Below, piece after piece: positions 1 to 6,892 of a DNA stretch of 7,283 nucleotides. This stretch comes from an uncultured bacterium. Its GTDB lineage: Bacteria > Planctomycetota > Phycisphaerae > Phycisphaerales > SM1A02. Position numbers and translations under genes: made by a program. Each line of letters opens with the position of its first letter. Within the stretch, counting starts at the first letter, position 1. The notes beneath the pieces are model-generated. The model did not search any database. It was not told the origin of the DNA and was given only the letters and a program-made list of their open reading frames with translations. Where the stretch lies: positions 1 through 7,283 of the forward strand of contig CAIWNO010000123.1 of the NCBI GenBank assembly GCA_903914045.1. The letters are read 5' to 3'.

Positions 1-142
1 CGCGCCGCACCACCATCATGCGCGCGCTGTCGCGCGGTTGCGCCGGCATGGTGGCGATGCAGCTTTGCGAAAATGGATAATCCAAATCAGCCAATTTCAA
101 ATCCGCGGGCGCAGTCGTGCTTGATTCGTCATTCGACATCAT
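1..142 (-). CDS. queA: tRNA preQ1(34) S-adenosylmethionine ribosyltransferase-isomerase QueA, N-terminal fragment
   Basis: The first 47 codons of a minus-strand gene that continues past the left edge. QueA transfers and isomerises the ribosyl part of S-adenosylmethionine onto preQ1 at the wobble position of tRNAs, giving epoxyqueuosine in the cytoplasm. Seen: from the tandem ATG-ATG at 142, a short polar leader is followed by LKLADLDYPFSQSCIA (residues 15-30) and QPRDSARMMVVRR (35-47). These match the family's N-terminal pattern of a (S/A)DFDY-like start, an 'xLIA' segment and a 'PxxRDSSRLLVL' block. The start is either of the two adjacent ATGs. No strong Shine-Dalgarno is visible; upstream there is only a weak GGG. 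The gene lies 70 bp downstream of fmt on the same strand, so it is probably the third gene of a def-fmt-queA transcript. The assignment rests on this short N-terminal stretch only; the catalytic body is outside the window. Confidence 0.8.
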   Translation of the reverse strand, partial: MMSNDESSTTAPADLKLADLDYPFSQSCIATMPAQPRDSARMMVVRR

Positions 143-152
143 GCGTCAGCCC

Positions 153-175
153 AACTTTGCGCCGCGTTGCAAGTT
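153..175 (-). repeat. Small inverted repeat between fmt and queA
   Basis: A 7-bp inverted repeat, AACTT(T)GC at 153-160 against GCAAGTT at 169-175, with one bulged base and an 8-nt loop. It sits in the 70-bp gap between fmt and queA, about 10 nt upstream of the queA ATG. No T-run follows on the minus strand, so it does not look like an intrinsic terminator. If transcribed it could form a hairpin just before the queA ribosome entry site. A chance repeat of this size cannot be excluded. Confidence 0.3.
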
Positions 176-212
176 CTTACCACACAGAAGCACCTTTGAA
201 AAGATTGCTCGC

Positions 213-1193
213 TCACGCCTGCTCCTTGCGCGCGGCCGATGTGATGCGTTGACCCGTCACAATGGATCGACCTCGGCAAAAATCTGCCCACGCCATGGCG
301 CGCCGACCCACTGGTTGCACTTGCAGAATTTCAATCACGCCTTCGCCGCAGGCGACATATCCACCACGCACAATTTCACCAGGCGCGGCGCTATGTGTTA
401 TCGCCAAGCCAAGTGGTTGCGCGCTTGGCGTAGTCACCTCCTTGACCCGCAGCAAACGAATGGGTTCGCCCGCAATATCCGCGTCGCACCCTGGCCAAGG
501 TGCAAGGCCGTGAATGCGGCAGCGAACCATGCGCGCGGAGCCTGAAAAATCAACAAAAGCCTCGGTCTTGGAAAGTTTCTTGGCGCGCGTGGCGTCGGAT
601 TCAATTTGCGCCTGACCCACAAGCGTTCCCGCAAGCGCGCGCTCAATGGCGCGCATCATCATGTCCACGCTTTCAAGGGCAACGCGGTCATGCACTTCGC
701 CGGCGGTTTCAGTGGGACCAACTTCACATGCGTGCGTGTCGTAAATATCGCCAGCATCCATGCGCTGCGCCACCTGCATGGCGCACACGGTGATGCGTTC
801 TTCACCAGCCATCATGGCGCGCTGAATTGGCGCGGCGCCACGCCACTTGGGAAGCGCCGACGGATGCAAATTAATTGCGGCGCGGCCCGCGAGCAATGGC
901 ATCGACAATTTTTGTCCAAATGAAATCACCACGATCACTTTGGCGCGCGCGCATTGCTCACTCGCTTCAAGTTGATTGACATCCTCGGTGCGAATTAATT
1001 TCAAGCCACACTTAAGCGCCAGCGAGGAAATTGCGGTGGGCGTGCTCACACGACCACGCCCGGCGGGACGATCTGGCTGGCTCACGACAACATCAATCCA
1101 ACCACGACGCGCCAATTCACGCAAGCATGGAGCACCCAAACTTCCACCGCCAAGAAACGCCACGCTTCCAAGGGCATGTTTGAAATCGTCCAC
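213..1193 (-). CDS. fmt: Methionyl-tRNA formyltransferase Fmt
   Basis: Formylates the amino group of Met on initiator tRNA using 10-formyl-tetrahydrofolate, in the cytoplasm, at the start of translation initiation. The 326 residues are the usual family length. Seen: an N-terminal Rossmann-type strand VAFLGGG (11-17) and the segment SQPDRPAGRGR (38-48). The signature NLHPSALPKWRGAAPIQRA (108-126) carries the catalytic Asn108 and His110, and RMDAGDIY (144-151) carries Asp146. These correspond to Asn106, His108 and Asp144 of the E. coli enzyme. The C-terminal tRNA-binding domain includes AKKLSKTEA (204-212), HGLAPWPG (228-235) and a closing SIVTGQRI (310-317). The start is a GTG at 1193, immediately after the def stop (TAG then GTG, no gap), implying translational coupling. 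A second in-frame GTG at residue 11 would give a more standard N-terminus beginning right at the first strand, so the exact start is uncertain. The motif reads SALP where SLLP is usual, a mild variation. Confidence 0.96.
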   Translation of the reverse strand: MDDFKHALGSVAFLGGGSLGAPCLRELARRGWIDVVVSQPDRPAGRGRVSTPTAISSLALKCGLKLIRTEDVNQLEASEQCARAKVIVVISFGQKLSMPLLAGRAAINLHPSALPKWRGAAPIQRAMMAGEERITVCAMQVAQRMDAGDIYDTHACEVGPTETAGEVHDRVALESVDMMMRAIERALAGTLVGQAQIESDATRAKKLSKTEAFVDFSGSARMVRCRIHGLAPWPGCDADIAGEPIRLLRVKEVTTPSAQPLGLAITHSAAPGEIVRGGYVACGEGVIEILQVQPVGRRAMAWADFCRGRSIVTGQRITSAARKEQA

Positions 1194-1712
1194 CTACAAC
1201 CCCGCTTCTCGTTCAAGCAACTTCACGGCTTTGCGGTTGCGCAAACGATCAATCGGCGTCATGCGATCAATGATCAACATGCCATCCAAATGATCAAACT
1301 CATGTTGCCAGACGCGCGCTGGAAAGGCGTCGCTTTCCAAATGCACCATGGCGCCACTCATATCCATGTAGTCAATGGCGATGAAAGTTGGTCGACGAAT
1401 CATGCCGCGAATATCTGGCAAACTCAAACACCCTTCGTCATATGGAATTAAATCGCCATCCATTTTGCTCAGCACCGGATTAATAAAAACGCGCTCAGGA
1501 ATTCCGTCATCGGGGCGCGCCTCGGTTATGAAAAGCCGCAGCGACTCACCCACTTGGGGAGCGGCCAAACCAGCGCCCTCTTCTTCGCGCATCAAGTGAA
1601 ACATATCCTCGACAAGATCGCGGATGGCAGGCGTGACCTTTGGAATGGCTTTGGCCTTGGCTCGTAAAATAGGATCGGGGTAGACCAAAATGGAACGCTT
1701 CTGTTTACTCAC
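1194..1712 (-). CDS. def: Peptide deformylase Def
   Basis: A metalloenzyme that removes the N-formyl group from nascent proteins at the ribosome, undoing the step performed by Fmt. The 172 residues are typical. All three family motifs are present: GAGLAAPQVG (46-55), EGCLSLP (93-99; metal ligand Cys95) and HEFDH (137-141; ligands His137 and His141, catalytic Glu138). Start chosen at GTG 1712: it gives the usual short lead into ILVYPDPILR, and a modest GATAGG lies about 7 nt upstream on the minus strand. It is first in the def-fmt-queA cluster, and its TAG stop abuts the fmt GTG. The upstream 103-bp gap is shared with the divergent TPR gene and must hold the promoter. No residue needed for activity appears to be missing. 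Confidence 0.97.
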   Translation of the reverse strand: MSKQKRSILVYPDPILRAKAKAIPKVTPAIRDLVEDMFHLMREEEGAGLAAPQVGESLRLFITEARPDDGIPERVFINPVLSKMDGDLIPYDEGCLSLPDIRGMIRRPTFIAIDYMDMSGAMVHLESDAFPARVWQHEFDHLDGMLIIDRMTPIDRLRNRKAVKLLEREAGL

Positions 1713-1745
1713 GCAACCTATCGTAATTCACTCTCGTATTCTGCG

Positions 1746-1801
1746 TTGACCCAAAGCCCAGCAGGGCTTACCTTTGACCATCCAAGCTTAAGATTTACCT
1801 A
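1746..1801 (+). promoter_or_regulatory. Two back-to-back promoter-like units upstream of the TPR-kdsB operon
   Basis: Two consecutive units share the same ends. TTGACC at 1746-1751 is followed by TTACCT at 1768-1773, and TTGACC at 1774-1779 is followed by TTACCT at 1795-1800. Read as sigma70-type sites, each has a good -35 (TTGACC) and a weak -10 (TACCTT at 1769-1774 with a 17-nt spacer; TACCTA at 1796-1801 with a 16-nt spacer). The -10 boxes are far from TATAAT, and the second overlaps the ribosome-binding site, so only the first is comfortable as a promoter. The alternative is a tandem operator. Each spacer also contains a small AAGC/GCTT dyad (1754-1769 and 1784-1789). Confidence 0.35.
1754..1769. 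repeat. Perfect 6-bp hairpin in the divergent def/TPR intergenic region
   Basis: AAGCCC (1754-1759), loop AGCA, GGGCTT (1764-1769): a perfect 6-bp stem with a 4-nt loop. It falls inside the spacer of the first promoter-like unit for the TPR gene and about 42-57 nt upstream of the def start on the other strand. It could be an operator dyad, or a 5'-leader hairpin of the def transcript. No T-run follows it on either strand, which argues against a terminator. Confidence 0.4.
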
Positions 1802-1805
1802 GGAG
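1801..1805 (+). promoter_or_regulatory. Ribosome-binding site of the TPR gene
   Basis: AGGAG lies 10 nt before the ATG at 1816. It is one of the clearest Shine-Dalgarno sequences in the window and supports that start. Confidence 0.7.
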
Positions 1806-1815
1806 TAATTGCGTA

Positions 1816-3312
1816 ATGTTCAATTGGAAAAAAACTGGTGATGCAGCGGACAAATCAGAGGATAAATCTGCCAAGGGTGTGGTTGCGCCTCAACCAGAGA
1901 AGGCCGCGAAATTTTTCCAGCACGCCACCGGCATGGTCAAAAACGGAAACTTTGAATACGCGCTCAATTTATTTTCGAACGCCATCAAACTGGATCCAGA
2001 GAACATGCTGTTTCATCAATCCATGTTCGAGGCCGCTAAAAATTTCATTCAAACCGGAGGGCAGCCCGCCACAGGCAAGGACGTGAAAGCGATCGATGAT
2101 GGCGTGGGTGGCAACGCCTCCAAACTTGCGGCAGCGGAATTCATTTGGATGCGCGACCTGAACAATTTGCCCGCGCTTATGAAATTACTTGAATTCACAG
2201 GGAAATTGTCCATGTTGGAACTGGGTCGCTGGCTTGCGCCAATGGCTTTGAATCTGATTCGAATTCAACAAAAGAAAAAAACTAGTAAGACCCTGTGGAT
2301 TCAAAGCAAGAATATATTCGCGGAAATTGACGCATGGAACGAGGCCTTCGCTTGTGGCGAGGAGGCGGTCCGCCTGGATCCAACGGACAGCAAGTTGGTT
2401 TCGGAACTCAAGCAGCTCACTGCCGCGCGCGCCATTCAACAAGGTGGCTACAACAACACAATCAATCAAGAGGGTGGCTTCCGCTCCAACATTAAAGACG
2501 CCGACAAACAACGCGCCTTGCAAGAACAAGACAGTATTGCCGCGGGCGGCGATACCGACACTCGCAACTTGGAACGCGCGAAAACCGAGTGGGAAACAAA
2601 TCCAGAATCCCCTGAAAATGTTCAAAAATACGCCACATTGCTGCGCCGTGTCGCCACGGCAGAATCAGAGGCGAAATCGCAAGAGGTGTATTTGGATGGG
2701 TTCAAGCGCCTAGGCGAATATCGATTTCGAATGGCCGCGGGTGATATCCGTATCGCTCAAACACGCCGCAAGTTGCGTGAAGCCGAGGCCGCAAGCGCGA
2801 AAGATTCAACCAATGAAATGTTGAAGGACACCATCAAGACAATTCGCCAGACATGCCTTGAGCTTGAGGGCAGCGAATACGCCGACCGCATGGGAAAATA
2901 TCCAACGGATCGAACGCTCAAAGCGGAAGTTGGTCGCATTTGGTTTGAACTTGGACGCTTTCAAGACGCCATGCCTTGCTTTCAAGCCGCCAAGGATGAG
3001 GCCAAGTGCCGCTTGAACGCGGCGCACATGTTGGGCAAATGTTTCGCCGCGGAAAGTTGGCACGTTGAAGCCATTGGTGAATTCCGCGAGGCGCTTCAAG
3101 TGCTTGACGCCACCGGCGCGGATCGTGAACTTGATATTCGCTACGACTTGATGAACAGCCTTATTGAGCAGGCGCGCGCCGAAAAAAGTGTTGGTCCCGC
3201 CAAGGAAGCCGCCGAGATTTGCTCCGCTATTTTGCGTAAAAACATTGGCTTTAAGGATATTCGCGACAAGCGCAAACTGATCGACACCGTCATCAAGGAT
3301 CTTGGCGGTTAA
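1816..3312 (+). CDS. Uncharacterised tetratricopeptide-repeat protein
   Basis: A 498-residue soluble protein of unknown role; I recognise the repeat type but no named family. Seen: a short Lys/Asp-rich polar N-terminus (1-28) with no signal peptide or membrane segment. A TPR-like helix pair follows at about 30-63, ending in the canonical ALNLFSNAIKLDPEN. A less regular helical stretch covers 105-155. A second TPR-like hairpin at about 166-190 ends EEAVRLDPTD. A Gln/Asn/Gly-rich linker at about 208-222 leads into GFRSNIKDADKQRALQEQD (221-239). A charged, probably coiled-coil region covers 280-355. Further TPR-like units lie at about 368-399 (GRIWFELGRFQDAMPCFQAA) and 400-433. TPRs are protein-interaction scaffolds, so a cytoplasmic adaptor role is the most that can be inferred. 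The ATG has AGGAG 10 nt upstream. The stop overlaps the kdsB start (TAATG), so the two are probably translationally coupled. That makes a link to Kdo/outer-membrane synthesis possible, but it is unproven. Confidence 0.9.
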   Translation: MFNWKKTGDAADKSEDKSAKGVVAPQPEKAAKFFQHATGMVKNGNFEYALNLFSNAIKLDPENMLFHQSMFEAAKNFIQTGGQPATGKDVKAIDDGVGGNASKLAAAEFIWMRDLNNLPALMKLLEFTGKLSMLELGRWLAPMALNLIRIQQKKKTSKTLWIQSKNIFAEIDAWNEAFACGEEAVRLDPTDSKLVSELKQLTAARAIQQGGYNNTINQEGGFRSNIKDADKQRALQEQDSIAAGGDTDTRNLERAKTEWETNPESPENVQKYATLLRRVATAESEAKSQEVYLDGFKRLGEYRFRMAAGDIRIAQTRRKLREAEAASAKDSTNEMLKDTIKTIRQTCLELEGSEYADRMGKYPTDRTLKAEVGRIWFELGRFQDAMPCFQAAKDEAKCRLNAAHMLGKCFAAESWHVEAIGEFREALQVLDATGADRELDIRYDLMNSLIEQARAEKSVGPAKEAAEICSAILRKNIGFKDIRDKRKLIDTVIKDLGG

Positions 3313-4091
3313 TGGCTGCGCGCGCGGTCAATGATGCTGACGTGAGCCATGCGCATGGCGCTGAGAAAGTGGTCGCGGTCATTCCAGCGCGTTGGGCCAG
3401 CGTTCGATTTCCTGGAAAACCTTTGGCGCTTCTTGCGGGCAAGCCAGTGATTGCGCATGTGTGCGAGCAGGCCAAAAAATCAAAGCATGTGCAACGCATT
3501 ATTGTTGCCACGGATGATCAGCGCATTGTGGACGCCGTCACCGCGGCGGGATTTGAAGCGCGCATGACCCGCGCGGACCATGTCAACGGAACCAGCCGTA
3601 TTGCGGAAGTGGCGGCCACGCTTCACGCCGACATGATTGTGAATGTGCAAGGCGATGAGCCGCGCATTGAGCCCGAGTTGATTGATCTTGCGATTGAGGC
3701 GTTGATGAACGCTGGCAAGGGAGTTCCCATGTCCACCGTCGCAAGTCCGTTCATGCCGGATGAGGACGTCAACGATCCCAACTTGGTCAAAGTCGCCGTG
3801 GGCGCGAACGGTCGCGCTTTATATTTCAGCCGTTCGCGCATTCCGTTTCATCGCGTGGGCGCGCCAACCGCAAGCGAGCCACTGAAACATGTGGGTTTAT
3901 ATGTCTATCGCCGCGAATTCCTGCCTTTATTTGTGGCGCTTGCGCCAACACCTTTGGAGCAAACGGAGCAATTGGAGCAACTGCGCGTGCTTGAACATGG
4001 CCACGCAATTTCAGTGGCTGTTGGCACCGCGCGCTTTCATGGAGTGGACACTCCGCAGCAGCTGGAGAAACTGGAAGCGCGCTCAACGTAG
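3312..4091 (+). CDS. kdsB: 3-deoxy-manno-octulosonate cytidylyltransferase (CMP-Kdo synthetase)
   Basis: Activates Kdo with CTP to CMP-Kdo and pyrophosphate, the donor for attaching Kdo to lipid A in LPS-type outer membranes; cytoplasmic. The 259 residues are slightly longer than the E. coli enzyme (about 248) because of a polar lead of about 18 residues. Seen in order: the nucleotide-binding signature IPARWASVRFPGKPL (24-38), IIVATDD (63-69), TRADHVNGTSRIAEV (86-100), VNVQGDEP (110-117; Asp115 a likely metal ligand), ALYFSRSRIP (169-178), HVGLYVYR (193-200), LEQLRVLEHG (221-230) and GVDTPQQLE (244-252; Asp246 a likely second metal ligand). One oddity: the usual SGT(D/E)R reads NGTSR (92-96). 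The ATG overlaps the stop of the upstream TPR gene by one base. GGCGG close upstream and AAGGA further back are possible ribosome-binding elements. A GTG at 3342 (Val11) is an alternative start that would remove most of the extension. Confidence 0.96.
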   Translation: MAARAVNDADVSHAHGAEKVVAVIPARWASVRFPGKPLALLAGKPVIAHVCEQAKKSKHVQRIIVATDDQRIVDAVTAAGFEARMTRADHVNGTSRIAEVAATLHADMIVNVQGDEPRIEPELIDLAIEALMNAGKGVPMSTVASPFMPDEDVNDPNLVKVAVGANGRALYFSRSRIPFHRVGAPTASEPLKHVGLYVYRREFLPLFVALAPTPLEQTEQLEQLRVLEHGHAISVAVGTARFHGVDTPQQLEKLEARST

Positions 4092-4195
4092 TGACATGGC
4101 GCACGTGTAGTTGTTGCAATGGCAACGCGCGTACTCACATGCAATGCGCCCAATCAAATTGATGCGATACGCGCGCCCTCTGCTTGGCAATTCAA

Positions 4196-6772
4196 TTACC
4201 CGTTGATTCGTTTCACCCAATCAGCCGCCGCTTCGCGCACATCGGGGTCGGGATCGCTTTTGGCCATGGCTTCCAAGCGCGGCAGCGCCTCCTTGGACTT
4301 TAAATTCACAAGCGCCTCGGCGCTGGCACGCCGCGCGCCACGCTCTGGATCATCTAGCCAAGAAATAAGTTGCGCGATCGCCGCGATGCGAGCCGCGTCC
4401 TTCTCATCTTTGGAAACTAATTTTCCAACCGCGTCAATCGCCGCGCCGCGCGCGCGGTCATAGCCACCAATCGATCCGTACTTCAGCGCTTGTGGCAGCG
4501 CCTTGCTGGCCTCGAATTTTCCCAGCGCACGCATGGCCGCCTGCTGAATTTGTTGTTGATGACTTGGCTTTTCCGCGGCGGCAAGAATGGCATCCACACT
4601 TTCCTTCGCCTCCAACTGAGACAACATATTGATGGCATTTTTGCGGCATAACTCACCGGAATCACTCTCAAGTTGCTTCATCAACAATGGAATTGCTTTC
4701 TCCTTGGCAAGCGAGGCGCACGCCATTGTCAAGGCGCCGCGCACGCGCGGATCTTGCGGCGGCGCGTCAAGCAATCTTCCAATGCTCAGCGCGCTGTCGG
4801 CGTTCTTAAAGTCCGCGATCGAATCAATGGACTCGCCGCGAATTTTTCGAGAGTCCGATTCATTCTTGGCTATGTGCTCAAGCACCGCAATCGTGTCAGG
4901 CGATCCGTCGCCACGCAAAGCCTCAACTGCTTGGCGGCGCGCCGCCATGGTTGGGCCATTTTTCGCCAGCGCCCGCAACCAATCCATTGGCCAATCCATC
5001 TTTAAGGTTTTCAATGCCGCAAGCCGCGGATCAAAGGCCACCCACTGCGGCGGCCCATCAAGTGGAATTTCAATATCCGCAGTGCGATCGCGCCACTCCC
5101 ATGCGATGGTCTTCTCGCCAGCCGCGGTGCGCACGCAAATTGGAGTGCTTACGTGCATGGCCGGCGTGCGCTCGTCAATTTTCTGCGTCTGCTCCGCGGT
5201 GATCTTCAACATGCGCGTGGCCGCGTCGTACGTGGCCTTAGTAGAAATATTTGGGCAACCCGGACGCATGCACCATTGATCAAAGAACCATTCCAAACTA
5301 AGCCCGCTCGCCTGCTCTAAAGCGATTCTAAAATCACTTGTTTCCGCGGTAGAAAGCGCAAATTTGGCCATGTACGCATGAACGCCCTTGTAAAAAATCT
5401 CATTGCCAAGCATCTCTCGCAACATGTGCAAAATGCTGCCACCCTTTGGATATGGATTGGCCGCGCGACCAAAAGTTTCGCCGGCGTTTTTATAAATCGG
5501 GCTGACCATGCCAACGGTATTGTCTGTCTTGTCGCCTTTGGCCACGCCCGCGTTGTCAAGCATGGAATCAAAATATCCATCAGGTCCATCGCGCTCCTCC
5601 ATCCACAGCGCGTTGCCATATGTCGCCCAACCTTCGTTCAGCCAAATGTCTGCCCAACTTTTGCAGGTGATTAAATCACCAGTCCATTGATGGCACAACT
5701 CGTGGCTGATCAAACCGTCCAAGTCTTCTTCTTTGGCGGCGGTCTCGCTCAAAATAGCTGAGGGATACATGTTGGTCACGCTTGTATTTTCCATTCCGCC
5801 TGACCCAAAGTTGCGCACCAACAACTGGTCATACTTTGCCCATGGATATTTTTGGCCAAAAACTTTTTCAAACAGCGCGATCATGCGATCGGTGCGCCCA
5901 TACGTTCGCTCCACATCACCAACGCGATCCTTTGGAACCCACACGTGCATAGGCACACCAGACAACGGGCTTTGCAAAGGCACCGCTTCAAGATCACCCA
6001 CCACCAGGCTGACCAAGTACGCAACATGGGGCTTTTCCTGCAGGTAATCCCATATTTCACGATCGCCTTTCGTGACATGCTCAACCAACTTTCCATTGCC
6101 GCTCACGGTCATTCCCTTGGGAACATCCACCACAAGTTCAGTGCTTTGGCGAACGTTGGGAAAGTCGTGGCAAGGAAACCAATAATGATTTCCCTCGGTC
6201 TCCCCTTGAGTGTGTACCTGCGGTCCATATCCAGCACGGTCCGGATACGCGGGAGAAAAAGTCATGCCGTTGGTTGGATGCGAAATGCTGTACGCCACTT
6301 CGATCACGCTTGAGCGATCCATGGCAAGCGGTTTGGCGAACTTCAGAGTCAAGTTTTTTCCGTCGCTGAAATATTCAGTGGCCGCGCCATCTAATTTCAC
6401 AGATGCAATTTTTAATCCATCGGCGTTCAACTTTAAACTTTCCACTGGCACGCCAATGGGTCGAACGGTATATGTGGCCACGGCCTCCGCTTCTGGCGCC
6501 ACCAGATCAGCAAATCGAAGCGCAATCTTTACTCGCTCATAGTTCACCATTGGACTCGGCGGCCAGTTGCGGGAATCCGAACCGTTGGTTTCATTCCACG
6601 CCTGACCAGAACCCTTGGCTGGCGGACGCATTTCTCTTTCAAGTCGATGCTGCATGCAGCCGCATTCAAAACCCCAACCCAAACCAGCGTCTTCCGCCTT
6701 GGCGGTCAGGCTCGTGATACCAGTAAGAAGCAAAGAGGCGCCTAAAGCACTATAAAAGAGCGTGTTTCTCAT
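4196..6772 (-). CDS. Exported M1-family zinc metallopeptidase (aminopeptidase) with C-terminal HEAT repeats
   Basis: A gluzincin peptidase that probably trims N-terminal residues from peptides outside the cytoplasm. It has 858 residues. Seen: a signal peptide with a positive N-end, a hydrophobic core at about 4-22 and an AKA cleavage site, predicted cut after Ala26. An N-terminal beta-sandwich-like domain covers about 75-265. The catalytic domain carries the exopeptidase motif GGMEN (325-329), the zinc motif HELCH (357-361; His357, Glu358, His361), the third ligand Glu380 in NEGWA (379-383) and the catalytic Tyr441 in YPKG. About 510-590 is a beta-rich linker domain. From about 605 to the end are roughly seven HEAT-type helical repeats, for example residues 673-703 and 808-855. 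All catalytic residues are intact. Start ATG 6772: GGGAG lies 10 nt upstream and the signal peptide begins there. The gene is transcribed alone, convergent with kdsB and divergent from pyrG. The true substrate is unknown, so no gene symbol is given. Confidence 0.93.
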   Translation of the reverse strand: MRNTLFYSALGASLLLTGITSLTAKAEDAGLGWGFECGCMQHRLEREMRPPAKGSGQAWNETNGSDSRNWPPSPMVNYERVKIALRFADLVAPEAEAVATYTVRPIGVPVESLKLNADGLKIASVKLDGAATEYFSDGKNLTLKFAKPLAMDRSSVIEVAYSISHPTNGMTFSPAYPDRAGYGPQVHTQGETEGNHYWFPCHDFPNVRQSTELVVDVPKGMTVSGNGKLVEHVTKGDREIWDYLQEKPHVAYLVSLVVGDLEAVPLQSPLSGVPMHVWVPKDRVGDVERTYGRTDRMIALFEKVFGQKYPWAKYDQLLVRNFGSGGMENTSVTNMYPSAILSETAAKEEDLDGLISHELCHQWTGDLITCKSWADIWLNEGWATYGNALWMEERDGPDGYFDSMLDNAGVAKGDKTDNTVGMVSPIYKNAGETFGRAANPYPKGGSILHMLREMLGNEIFYKGVHAYMAKFALSTAETSDFRIALEQASGLSLEWFFDQWCMRPGCPNISTKATYDAATRMLKITAEQTQKIDERTPAMHVSTPICVRTAAGEKTIAWEWRDRTADIEIPLDGPPQWVAFDPRLAALKTLKMDWPMDWLRALAKNGPTMAARRQAVEALRGDGSPDTIAVLEHIAKNESDSRKIRGESIDSIADFKNADSALSIGRLLDAPPQDPRVRGALTMACASLAKEKAIPLLMKQLESDSGELCRKNAINMLSQLEAKESVDAILAAAEKPSHQQQIQQAAMRALGKFEASKALPQALKYGSIGGYDRARGAAIDAVGKLVSKDEKDAARIAAIAQLISWLDDPERGARRASAEALVNLKSKEALPRLEAMAKSDPDPDVREAAADWVKRING

Positions 6773-6782
6773 GTCTTAAATG

Positions 6783-6787
6783 CTCCC
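6783..6787 (-). promoter_or_regulatory. Ribosome-binding site of the M1 peptidase gene
   Basis: On the minus strand GGGAG lies 10 nt upstream of the ATG at 6772. It supports that start, which also places the signal peptide correctly at the N-terminus. Confidence 0.6.
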
Positions 6788-6892
6788 ACATTTTTCCGAA
6801 ATTGATAGCGGTAACGGAAATGAATCCACAAGAAATTGCAAAAATATCAGCGCGGCAACTTGAGTGGCTTGCTCCATTTGGTACGATCAAGC

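Noticed and set aside
3..80. Plus-strand open frame ending at TAA 78-80, possible C-terminus of a gene entering from the left
   Set aside because: The opposite strand encodes a recognisable QueA N-terminus over the same bases, so the plus-strand frame is a shadow.
117..1451. Several plus-strand ORFs of 80-142 codons opposite fmt and def
   Set aside because: All are antisense shadows of the two enzymes; Arg/Ala/His-rich compositions without motifs.
2185..2625. 146-codon minus-strand ORF inside the TPR gene
   Set aside because: Antisense to a well-supported coding frame with its own ribosome-binding site; no recognisable domain.
4113..4126. GTTGC-AATG-GCAAC hairpin in the convergent kdsB/M1 gap as a bidirectional terminator
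   Set aside because: The stem is only 5 bp and no T-run follows on either strand. No other convincing terminator was seen in 4092-4195.
6802..6831. Minus-strand promoter for the M1 gene (TTGTGG, 18-nt spacer, TATCAA)
   Set aside because: The -35 matches the consensus at only three positions and the spacing is loose; not distinguishable from chance.
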